The position numbers and the translations under genes were made by a program. Under the pieces are notes generated by a model. The model was not told the origin of the DNA and searched no databases. It worked only from the letters and a program-made list of their open reading frames with translations. DNA of 64,000 nt from Fimenecus sp045613065 (GTDB lineage Bacteria > Bacillota > Clostridia > Oscillospirales > Acutalibacteraceae), in contig JAZLAH010000015.1 of the NCBI GenBank assembly GCA_045613065.1, positions 1-64,000 on the forward strand. The letters are read 5' to 3'. This document shows, in pieces, positions 34,910-43,942 of the stretch (positions within the stretch are counted from its first letter, which is position 1; each line of letters starts with the position of its first letter).

Positions 34910-37900
34910 TTATCTTTCATACTTTTTTTCCTTTTCAACAACATCTTTATCATCAATTTTCCTTTCTCCATCAACAATTTCGTTATCTTTATGGTCCATA
35001 TCAAGGAGTGCATTAAGCTCTGCTAACCTCTCCATTTTCTGTGAGAGTTCTTCTTCCTGTGGGAACGGCCTTTCAACCTCTGTTTTTGCATTTTCAAGCT
35101 GCACCTTTGTATCAGCAAGTCTTTCCTCACAAGTCTTTAATTTATCAGGCATAGAAGATATAAGATTGTCAAGACGTGTAATGTTACCATAAATATCTGC
35201 ACCCAGAGATACTGAATGTCTGAGTGAACCTACAAGGGTTAATACATACTCTTTCTCAAAGGAATTGAAAGAGAGTTCCATATTAAAACCACGATATGAA
35301 CCGATTGCTTTCGGTTCAGGTGAAGTCATTGCTTTGCAAGCCACTAATATTGCTGAACCTGCACCTTTCTTTTCATCATAGGTAATATCTTCAACCACCA
35401 TTGGAGAAAAGTTATCTGCGTTAAGAAAAGTGTTTTCTTTTGCTCTTTGAATATCTGCATTATATCCGGCAATTCTTTCTTCACCTTGCTTTATCTGCTG
35501 AGGATAAAACTTGATAATTCTGTCCTCAAGGCTGTATCTCTGACTTAAATGGTTCTGCTTCAAAAGTTTGAGCTTTGATACGGCAACATCCAAATCCATT
35601 TTTTCTTTAATATATGGATTACCTGTTGCAAGAGCTTTGATTTCGGCATAAGATAACGCCTGCTCGTCAACATCTTCTGCTGAACGCACAGGCGATTTGG
35701 AAGTCATAATCTGACCTATAAACTTTTGCTTATTCTCAACGAGCTGATAAAGGTAGGCATCAAAGGTCTGCTCTGTAACATAACTGTAAATCTCAACTTC
35801 GGGGTTTTCATTACCTTGTCGGACTATTCGACCTTCACGCTGTTGAAGGTCTGCGGGACGCCAAGGACAGTCGGTATGATGAATTGCTATGAGCTTCTGC
35901 TGAACATTAGTACCTGCACCCATTTTAGCGGTTGAACCTATAAGAACACGAACCTGACCTGAACGGACTTTTCCGAAAAGGTCTTTTTTCTTTGCTTCAC
36001 TGTCTGCATTGTGAATAAAGGCTATTTCACTTTCCGGTACGCCTTTAGCAATAAGTTTCTTCTTAATGTCATCATAAACATTAAACTTACCGTCATTATG
36101 CGGAGTAGATAAGTCGCAGAAGATAAGCTGTGTTGATTTCTGTGGAGTTGTTCGCTCCCAAATGCCATAAACATTATCAACACAAGCTGCAACTTTACTG
36201 TTCGGGTCATCAGGTAACATTTCATTGAAAAGTCTTTGGTCAAGTGCTAACTTTCTGCCGTCATTTGTAATGAGAAGCATATTATCAACACTTGAATCGA
36301 CCATCTTATTTCTTACCTTCTCGGCTCGTTCTGAAAGAGATTCAACAATCTGTTTCTGATGTTCTGTCGTTTTAACTGCAATATTATGAAAGTTTGCTTT
36401 AGGTACAGGGAGATTTAACATATCTGCCGTCTGTATATCTGCAACCTGCCTGAACATCATCATAAGTTCAGGGAGGTTATAGAACTTGGCAAATCTTGTT
36501 TTTGCTCGGTATCCCGTACCTTCGGGAGCAAGTTCAATAGCAGTAACAGTTTCACCAAAGGTCGATGCCCAAGAGTCGAAATGCTGTAAGTGCTTATCTT
36601 CAAGTGCATCATACTGAAGGTATCTCTGCATTGTGTAAAGCTCTACCATTGAATTTGAAACGGGAGTACCTGTTGCAAAGATAACCCCCTTGTTTCCGGT
36701 CACTTTATCAAGGTATCTGCACTTCATATAAAGGTCGGAGGATTTCTGTGCTTCCGTCTGTGCGATACCGCCCACGTTTCTCATTTTTGTATATAAGAAA
36801 AGGTTCTTAAAGTTATGAGCTTCGTCCACAAAGAGTCTGTCGACACCGAGTTCCTCAAAGGTAACAACATCGTCTTTTCGGCTTTGGTCATTGAGCTTAT
36901 CAAGTTTTGTCTGCAATGATTTCTTTGTTTTTTCAAGCTGCTTAACGGTGATTTTCTCACCTCTGTCATACTTGATTTGTGCTACACCGAGAGTAATTTC
37001 ATCAATTTGTCGCTGAAGCATTTCTCTCTGTCTTTCAATACTGATAGGGATTTTCTCAAACTGTGAGTGTCCTATGATAATAGCATCATAATCACCCGTT
37101 GCAATACGAGCACAAAACTTTTTACGGTTCTTTGTTTCAAAATCCTTTTTAGTAGCAACAAGAATTTTTGCTGACGGATAAAGCTGAAGATATTCAGATG
37201 CCCACTGCTCTGTAAGGTGGTTAGGAACTACAATAAGGGATTTATTGCACAGTCCCAGCCTTTTGCTTTCCTGTGCTGCTGCAACAATTTCAAAGGTCTT
37301 GCCTGCACCAACAACATGAGCAAGTAAGGTGTTACCACCGTACATAATGCGGGCAACAGCATTTATCTGATGTGGTCGCAGAGATATTTCAGGGTTCATT
37401 CCCGAAAATGTGATATGACTGCCATCATACTCACGAGCTCGTATTGAATTGAACAAATCATTATAAATTCTAACAAGTCTTTCTCTTCGTTCCGGGTCTT
37501 TCCAAATCCAATCCTGAAAGGCTTGTTTTATCATTTCTTGCTTACCCTGAGCAATAGCAGTTTCTTTTTTATTGAGAACAGGCTTTTTATTTCCATATTC
37601 ATCCTCGACATAATCGAAAATACGAACATCTTTAAGATTGAGAGTATCTTCAATAATTCTATAACCATTGATTCTACTTGTACCGTAGGTTGTATTAGAA
37701 ACAACATTGGTTCGGTCATAAGTCTTATTTACGATAGTCCATTCACCCGTAAGCTCGGTATATTTAACCTTAATATTCCACTGTGCATAACGAGGTGTCT
37801 GTAAAATTTCATATACAAATCTTTCAACATCTTCAGGTGGGAGCCAAGTTGCACCCAAACGAACAGATATTTCACTTGCTGTCAAATCTTGAGGTTGAAC

Positions 37901-40900
37901 CTTTTCAAGCATTTCCACATTGATGTTGTAATCATCGGGGTAAAGCTCTGCAGTTCGTCTTGCAAGTTCAAGTTTCTTCCTTACATTTCCTGACAGATAT
38001 TCATCTGCAGGAAGATACCTTGTATCATTACTGTGTTCTGATGTGTATTCCGGATTTAAGAAGATAACACCTTTGAGTTCTTCAAAAAGCTCCTGTTCCG
38101 TTTTGCCTGTAAGCTCACACATAAAGTCCAAGTCAACCTTTGCTTTTTCACCGATTGAAACAGCGAGTGCTTCACTTGCAGTTGAAACAGATGTTACCTT
38201 AATATGAGGTTTAATTGTTCTCTTGGTAAACATATCCGCTTTTCGTTTAAGTTCACCGTTTTCACCGATGATTTCAAGAGAACAAAGTAAACAATATGAA
38301 CTGTCATCAGCAAAGGCTAACCTGTTAGCTCTTGCATTGAGAAGTCCGTATTTCTTTGTAAAATCGTCATACAAGGTGTTTAATCTTTCCTGTGCAGAAA
38401 GAATAGCAGAATCGGGATAATCATCCGTTTGAAGTCGTATAAGCTCTCTTACACAATCACGGATTTTAATCATACCCTTAATTCTGTTTTCGGCAGTTGC
38501 AGAAACATCAACAGGGTTCATTCTACTGTTCTGACGATAATATATTTTATCTTCAACTATAGTAAAACTAAAGTTTTTAACATTCGGGTCTGCGGGGACT
38601 GAATTATCTTCTACTTCACCGATTTCCGAAACATCAAACTCTGTTATTTCTGCGTGAATATTCTGTACTGCTTCACTTAACAGGTCGGAAAGGTTTCTGT
38701 CCTCAAACGGCTTACAGGTCAACGAATGACCGAACTGTGAGGATTCCATAACCATTTCACCGAGTACCATTTCAGGATGGTCAACAAAATACTTGTTGTA
38801 TTCATTACCGTTCTCATCACGGTCAAGGTGAACCCAATCGGGTTCATCATTTACAAGAGTATCTCTTTTCTGCAAGAAGAGAATATCTGAAGTTACCTCG
38901 GTACCTGCATTAGCCTTAAATGTGTTATTCGGCAAACGAATGGCGCCGAGAAGCTCGGCTCTTTGTGCGATATATTTTCTTACATTTGAATTTCTCTTGT
39001 CCAAAGTACCCGAAGAAGTAATAAATGCAATTACACCACCGGGGCGAACCTTATCAAGTGTCTTTCCGAAAAAGTAATCGTGTATGAGCCAATTATTCTT
39101 GTCGTACTTTTTATCAATTACTTTAAACTGACCGAAAGGCACATTACCTATGGCAACATCAAAGAAACTGTCGGGGAGTGATGCATTTTCATAACCCTGT
39201 ACTGTGATACCTGATTTCTGATATAACTGCTGTGCAATACGACCTGTTAAGCTATCAAGCTCAACACCGAAGAATTTACTCTTCTGCATATTGTCAGGAA
39301 GCATACCTATAAAATTACCTGTACCGCAAGACGGTTCAAGAATATTACCTTCGCTGAATCCCATATTGCCAAGTGCTTCATACATAGCACGGATAACTAC
39401 GGGAGGTGTGTAGAAAGCTGTAAGTGTACTTTCTCGTGCTGCAGCATATTCTTCAGGTGAAAGTGTAACGATAAGTTCCTTGTATTCATCTGCCCAATTT
39501 GCTTTGCTTTCATCAAAAGCATCAGCAAGACCACCGAAGCCGACATATTTTGAAAGTGTTTCCTGTTCTTCGGGAGTTGCAAGACGGTTTTCAAATTCAA
39601 GCTCGTGCAAGAGATTGATAGCCGCCATATTGTTACGAAATTTCTCTTTCGGACCGCCTACACCAAGGTTATCGTCTGTTATTCTGAAATTGTGTTTCTC
39701 ACTATCAGGAATAGTTGGATGAAGTGTTGTTACCTTTTCTTTCTTATCTTCCCACGAAGGAGGAGTAAGAGTTGGTTCTTCAGTCTTAATTGTTTCTACA
39801 ACAATGTCATAAGAAAGTCCGTTTTCTACGGCAGGATATTCAGCAACCTTTTCAGTTGTAAATTTCTGTTTTTCAGGTGCCAAATGCTCACGAACAAAGC
39901 CGATTTTCTCAACTCTGTTTATAGGGTAAATTGATGTTGTATCACGCATTGACACATCACCAAATACGGGGTCAATCTTTTCAATGATATATTTATCACC
40001 GTCAATTATAACCTCTTTGCCTATAAGGTCGGCATCCGTAAGTTCTTCCGTCTTCTCTTCTACGGCTCGTTCCAAGTACGGACTTGGAATTACCTCAAAG
40101 CCTTGTAGCGGTGGGTCAAGTTCCTTAATAAAATCTCTTGAAAATGTATTGCCGTCTTTATCCGTATAAACAACAACCGACATCGGAGTACCATAGTAAT
40201 TCTCATCCTTAATATCCTTTACAAACTGATATTCGCTCGTGTATTCAATACTTTCACGAACTTTACCGTCTGTATGAAGATAATCAATTCTTCCTATCGG
40301 TTTACTTTCAACAGGGTCTTCCTTGTTTTGAGAAACAATAGTATAGGTTTTTCTCTCTCCGTTTTCAAGAGAGCAGACAGCTACATCAAAACCTCTGTCT
40401 GTGAGCATATTAAGGTAGGTTTCAAGTCTATGTTTTGGAAAACCAACCATAGGAACTCTCTCATCTCTGCCTATTGCTCTTGATGTAAGCACAAGTTCAA
40501 ACATTTCTGCTAAAGATTTTGCATCATCATTAAATGATTCAAAGAAATCTCCAACCTGATATAACAAAAACTTGTCAGGATTTTCAGCTTTTTCAGCAAG
40601 ATAACCACGATAAAGTGGAGAGTATCTGTTATCAATGAGTTCAACCTTATTATCTTCACAAAGCTTTTTGAAATCATCAAAGAGTATATCGCTTATACCG
40701 AGTATCGAGCCATCATCTTGAAATACAAAAACATCATCAATAAGGAATTTATATATTTCATTGCCACTCCACATATAATAGTTATCTCTTGCAACAAGGA
40801 TTCCGCCCTCATAAGTCAGGTCAATATCATTGATTTTTAAAGCAGAAAGAATATCATACAATACTTGGATTTCTTTGGTTTCCGGCTGAACAAAAGTCAA

Positions 40901-43525
40901 TACAGGCTGTTCGTTTGGCTCATCTATTGTAGGAATAGAATATCTTTCAACGACACCTTTATCTACTTCCATTACAACAATATCAATGTTGTTTTCGTTT
41001 AGTTCCTTTACGCAATAGCTAAGATTAAAATCAATAACTTCACAACAAGGAGTAAAAACATTTCCGTAAAGATTCTTTCCTGCTGCCTTATAGTGTGTAT
41101 GCTTTGAAATTGTTTGAGCATCTTTGCCAAATGCAATATAAAAACCACCTGTGTGCATAAAAATAACACTATTAGAATTTTCCCTTTTCACCTGCTCATA
41201 TTGAAGCAAGAAATCAGGCTTATTACTTTCATCAACTTCTATTTCAGTTTCGTCATTAACAATAGGTCTTTCAACTTCAATTTCAACTCTTAAATGATTA
41301 TTTGAAGGGTTTTCTTTTACCTTTTGCTCAAAATCTGCTTTTGAAAACTCCTTATTAAACAACGGATATTGACTATCATTAAGAATTACTGGGTCTTCAA
41401 GAGAAAGAATAGTGAATTCATCTGCACCGATATATACAGTATCACCGAGATTATATTCATACCTATATTCTTTAGGTGGTTCTTTTTCATCAGGTGCATC
41501 ACGAATTAACTGACGAATTTCAGAATCCTTTTTCCATGCTGCTTCTTTTGCGATTGTGTTCTCAAGCCATTCAGGATATTTCTCTTTTTCCTTCGGACTT
41601 AAATATCTGTCATATTTTATTAGCTCGGAAATACGCTTTTCAACGTAACTCCATTTTAAGAGATTTCTTCTCTTTGGTTCACTGTAGTGGTCATAAATCT
41701 CAATGCCCTTTGCATCATGATTATCCCAAAATCCTGTACCGGGAATTGCATTAGTTCCCCCACCTATACCATACTCTTTTTTCAAAAACTTAATATTTTC
41801 ATCTTTTGAAAGGCTTTCAGTAAACTGACGATAAATACGCATTTTGCTTTCACTAAAATTACTTCCTGCACCAAGGACATGGTCAATAGCACCTTGTGGT
41901 AATGGAAGAAACGCATCACCTTTTGTCTTTGTTCCAATAAATTCAATTTGAGCTTGTTCACTTGGTAAAAGCAATGCAATAGGCTCTGTCCATTGTTCCA
42001 TAAGAATAAGACCGAAAACATAATCTTCAACCTGAAACCATTTCTCCCAAGATTCTCTCAGTTCTGTTCCGTCATTACGCCATAACCTTATAGCATCGGA
42101 ATATGCTTCAAAACCAGCACTTACACCATTTGAAAGTGTTGTTTCATAAGAAATAGAATTAAAGAAAGACTTAACAAAATCGCTACGTTCATTTGAGTCT
42201 TTATGACTCTCATAGAACATAGCGATTTCTTCTGCATATGGAGTTAAAAAAGATTTTATTAACTCACTTTTTTCTTTATCCTTATGGAAATATTCAATAC
42301 CATTCCAACGGGCATTAAAGTCGTGTCCACTTAACTGTAAATCAGTTCCTTCAGTACTGTTTCTTCGGCTGTTATCTTGATATTGTTCATAAAGCCTACC
42401 CATTTCATTTGGTTTGTTGCTTTCAGTTCTTCCGTCACTCCCTGTGACTTCATCATCTGTTCGGTCAACTGTTCCAGCATCTTTTCGGCTTCCAATTCCG
42501 TTGCCTTCATGGTTCTCATCAACTCGCCCTTCGCTATCAACTGAGTGAAATAGACTTTCTTGTGTTCCTGAAGAAATTTTTTCCTCAGCATACCGTACTT
42601 CCCAAGAGTAACGTTCTCCTCTGTTGGTAAGGTTAGGTTCGGAATTTGATAATCCCGCACTTGTCTGTAAGTCATCTGTGACATAGTCATTGCTCCTTTC
42701 GGTTTCGTTATTTGTCTTTGCATCCTCATCATACTCTGTTTCTTTTTCTTTGACAAATGTGCGATTTTGTTTTTTCTCACTTTTTTGAATATTTTTAACT
42801 GTACTTTCGATTTCTCGAAGACCCATTTCTGCAATATCACTGACTGCAACACCCATTGCAATAACTGTTGCTGGAGTATTGAAATTAAAAACATCCTCAA
42901 AATCTTCTCGGTCATAATATTGGTCAGCATTGATGCCACATCTTGTCATCATCATATATCCGATACTTGAGGTAAGAGCATTTTTGAAAACAACCGAAAT
43001 ATTGTCGTCATCAAGTTCTTCTAGAAAACTGCCATACACACTATCTTTCAAGGTTGAGATATAGTCAAGAACATTATCGTCAGCCATATTTCTTGCAGTA
43101 TCATCAATTGCACTTTCAAGACCACCTTCGGCAACATCACCAAAAGCATTCGTAAGAGCTTTCGATATCTCATTGTGATAATTATCTTTAACCTCCCACC
43201 GAGGAACTTCATAACCATAAAATGAATTTGTATCTGAAACATCAAACACATACCGTAATTTTTGATTATTACCCGAATAATCAAACAACGCAATACCTTT
43301 TGCACCTCGATTGACCCAACGATTCATTTTTTCATTCCAAAAGCCTATTTCTGCACACGCAGTTGCATCAGGTCTTTGTGAATATATTAAGAGCTGGTCA
43401 TAGAAGTTATATTTAAAGTTATTGGATGCAGTTCTCAAGAAGGAAGTCCAGTTATCATAACTGTTTGTCACTTTACCGACTTCATCATTGAACATAGTAG
43501 TGATAATCTGCAATTTACTTGCCAT
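34910..43525 (-). CDS. Giant SNF2-type helicase/N6-adenine methylase of the conjugative element
   Basis: 2871 residues. The N-terminus is an ArdC/LtrC-like domain (SYDNWTSFLRTASNNFKYNF, AKGIALFD). Two MutS-domain-I-like segments lie at ~785 (SVIFMHTGGFYIAFGKDA) and ~983 (KFLLYQVGDFFESFNDDAKS). A methylase core has NILEPSCGTGNFIGML (~1397) and motif IV AIGNVPFGQF (~1458). A SNF2 helicase has HVVGAGKTFE (~2070), LFVDEAHNFKNL (~2237), ATGTPVSNSM (~2282) and LQQREGRIVRQGN (~2560). Such proteins are conserved in clostridial elements, probably protecting or remodelling transferred DNA. NVPFG replaces the usual NPPF. Confidence 0.88.
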   Translation of the reverse strand: MASKLQIITTMFNDEVGKVTNSYDNWTSFLRTASNNFKYNFYDQLLIYSQRPDATACAEIGFWNEKMNRWVNRGAKGIALFDYSGNNQKLRYVFDVSDTNSFYGYEVPRWEVKDNYHNEISKALTNAFGDVAEGGLESAIDDTARNMADDNVLDYISTLKDSVYGSFLEELDDDNISVVFKNALTSSIGYMMMTRCGINADQYYDREDFEDVFNFNTPATVIAMGVAVSDIAEMGLREIESTVKNIQKSEKKQNRTFVKEKETEYDEDAKTNNETERSNDYVTDDLQTSAGLSNSEPNLTNRGERYSWEVRYAEEKISSGTQESLFHSVDSEGRVDENHEGNGIGSRKDAGTVDRTDDEVTGSDGRTESNKPNEMGRLYEQYQDNSRRNSTEGTDLQLSGHDFNARWNGIEYFHKDKEKSELIKSFLTPYAEEIAMFYESHKDSNERSDFVKSFFNSISYETTLSNGVSAGFEAYSDAIRLWRNDGTELRESWEKWFQVEDYVFGLILMEQWTEPIALLLPSEQAQIEFIGTKTKGDAFLPLPQGAIDHVLGAGSNFSESKMRIYRQFTESLSKDENIKFLKKEYGIGGGTNAIPGTGFWDNHDAKGIEIYDHYSEPKRRNLLKWSYVEKRISELIKYDRYLSPKEKEKYPEWLENTIAKEAAWKKDSEIRQLIRDAPDEKEPPKEYRYEYNLGDTVYIGADEFTILSLEDPVILNDSQYPLFNKEFSKADFEQKVKENPSNNHLRVEIEVERPIVNDETEIEVDESNKPDFLLQYEQVKRENSNSVIFMHTGGFYIAFGKDAQTISKHTHYKAAGKNLYGNVFTPCCEVIDFNLSYCVKELNENNIDIVVMEVDKGVVERYSIPTIDEPNEQPVLTFVQPETKEIQVLYDILSALKINDIDLTYEGGILVARDNYYMWSGNEIYKFLIDDVFVFQDDGSILGISDILFDDFKKLCEDNKVELIDNRYSPLYRGYLAEKAENPDKFLLYQVGDFFESFNDDAKSLAEMFELVLTSRAIGRDERVPMVGFPKHRLETYLNMLTDRGFDVAVCSLENGERKTYTIVSQNKEDPVESKPIGRIDYLHTDGKVRESIEYTSEYQFVKDIKDENYYGTPMSVVVYTDKDGNTFSRDFIKELDPPLQGFEVIPSPYLERAVEEKTEELTDADLIGKEVIIDGDKYIIEKIDPVFGDVSMRDTTSIYPINRVEKIGFVREHLAPEKQKFTTEKVAEYPAVENGLSYDIVVETIKTEEPTLTPPSWEDKKEKVTTLHPTIPDSEKHNFRITDDNLGVGGPKEKFRNNMAAINLLHELEFENRLATPEEQETLSKYVGFGGLADAFDESKANWADEYKELIVTLSPEEYAAARESTLTAFYTPPVVIRAMYEALGNMGFSEGNILEPSCGTGNFIGMLPDNMQKSKFFGVELDSLTGRIAQQLYQKSGITVQGYENASLPDSFFDVAIGNVPFGQFKVIDKKYDKNNWLIHDYFFGKTLDKVRPGGVIAFITSSGTLDKRNSNVRKYIAQRAELLGAIRLPNNTFKANAGTEVTSDILFLQKRDTLVNDEPDWVHLDRDENGNEYNKYFVDHPEMVLGEMVMESSQFGHSLTCKPFEDRNLSDLLSEAVQNIHAEITEFDVSEIGEVEDNSVPADPNVKNFSFTIVEDKIYYRQNSRMNPVDVSATAENRIKGMIKIRDCVRELIRLQTDDYPDSAILSAQERLNTLYDDFTKKYGLLNARANRLAFADDSSYCLLCSLEIIGENGELKRKADMFTKRTIKPHIKVTSVSTASEALAVSIGEKAKVDLDFMCELTGKTEQELFEELKGVIFLNPEYTSEHSNDTRYLPADEYLSGNVRKKLELARRTAELYPDDYNINVEMLEKVQPQDLTASEISVRLGATWLPPEDVERFVYEILQTPRYAQWNIKVKYTELTGEWTIVNKTYDRTNVVSNTTYGTSRINGYRIIEDTLNLKDVRIFDYVEDEYGNKKPVLNKKETAIAQGKQEMIKQAFQDWIWKDPERRERLVRIYNDLFNSIRAREYDGSHITFSGMNPEISLRPHQINAVARIMYGGNTLLAHVVGAGKTFEIVAAAQESKRLGLCNKSLIVVPNHLTEQWASEYLQLYPSAKILVATKKDFETKNRKKFCARIATGDYDAIIIGHSQFEKIPISIERQREMLQRQIDEITLGVAQIKYDRGEKITVKQLEKTKKSLQTKLDKLNDQSRKDDVVTFEELGVDRLFVDEAHNFKNLFLYTKMRNVGGIAQTEAQKSSDLYMKCRYLDKVTGNKGVIFATGTPVSNSMVELYTMQRYLQYDALEDKHLQHFDSWASTFGETVTAIELAPEGTGYRAKTRFAKFYNLPELMMMFRQVADIQTADMLNLPVPKANFHNIAVKTTEHQKQIVESLSERAEKVRNKMVDSSVDNMLLITNDGRKLALDQRLFNEMLPDDPNSKVAACVDNVYGIWERTTPQKSTQLIFCDLSTPHNDGKFNVYDDIKKKLIAKGVPESEIAFIHNADSEAKKKDLFGKVRSGQVRVLIGSTAKMGAGTNVQQKLIAIHHTDCPWRPADLQQREGRIVRQGNENPEVEIYSYVTEQTFDAYLYQLVENKQKFIGQIMTSKSPVRSAEDVDEQALSYAEIKALATGNPYIKEKMDLDVAVSKLKLLKQNHLSQRYSLEDRIIKFYPQQIKQGEERIAGYNADIQRAKENTFLNADNFSPMVVEDITYDEKKGAGSAILVACKAMTSPEPKAIGSYRGFNMELSFNSFEKEYVLTLVGSLRHSVSLGADIYGNITRLDNLISSMPDKLKTCEERLADTKVQLENAKTEVERPFPQEEELSQKMERLAELNALLDMDHKDNEIVDGERKIDDKDVVEKEKKYER

Positions 43526-43539
43526 AGCTTATCACCTCA

Positions 43540-43758
43540 TTATTCTTCTTTTTTAGCAAGGAAAGAATATACTGTATTATTTTTAACACATTCTTGTAAT
43601 TCACAAACGAGAAGAATATCTGTAAAACTAATATTCTTAATACCTGTAAGGTCACTTGGTGTAATCTTTTTAATCTGTTCTTCAGTAGTGACACCTGCAG
43701 ATATGAGTTTTTCAATAATCTTAACTCTTTTCTGTGTTATGCTTATTGTTTTTGCCAT
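43540..43758 (-). CDS. Small protein upstream of the giant helicase
   Basis: 72 residues, ATG after GGAAGGAG. The helical N-terminus (MAKTISITQKRVKIIEKLIS) looks helix-turn-helix-like (SAGVTTEEQIKKITPSDL), and the end is FTDILLVCELQECVKNN. It lies 14 bp upstream of the helicase gene and is probably co-transcribed. No family recognised. Confidence 0.55.
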   Translation of the reverse strand: MAKTISITQKRVKIIEKLISAGVTTEEQIKKITPSDLTGIKNISFTDILLVCELQECVKNNTVYSFLAKKEE

Positions 43759-43876
43759 TTACTTTCTCCTTCCTTTCATAAAAACCTTCATATACTTTTT
43801 TCCAACAGATATTACACACATATCCGTTGCGGAAATTACAGTTTACACAACCAAGTTTTTCTTCATCTACTTTCAT
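43721..43876 (-). CDS. 51-residue zinc-ribbon-like peptide
   Basis: ATG at 43876, TAA at 43721, overlapping the next gene by 38 bp. Two Cys-x2-Cys pairs (GCVNCNFRNGYVCNICWKK) give a compact zinc-ribbon pattern. No ideal ribosome site lies at the usual distance (GGGGAG is 17 nt away), so confidence is limited. Confidence 0.45.
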   Translation of the reverse strand: MKVDEEKLGCVNCNFRNGYVCNICWKKVYEGFYERKEKVNGKNNKHNTEKS

Positions 43877-43912
43877 CTTTGTATAACCATCATCTCCCCT
43901 ATTAAAAAATTC

Positions 43913-43935
43913 AGGGTGACTTTAAAAGCCACCCT
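43913..43935 (-). terminator. Terminator of the pilus operon
   Basis: AGGGTG and CACCCT form the stem, with CTTT/AAAG inside. On the minus strand it is followed by GAATTTTTT. It closes the pilus transcript before the helicase block. Confidence 0.7.
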
Positions 43936-43942
43936 TGTAGTT

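Noticed and set aside
42331..42939. 202-codon minus-strand frame inside the giant helicase gene
   Set aside because: It is a shifted reading of the low-complexity charged linker of the 2871-residue protein; the sequence is Lys/Met/Leu-biased without domain or ribosome site.
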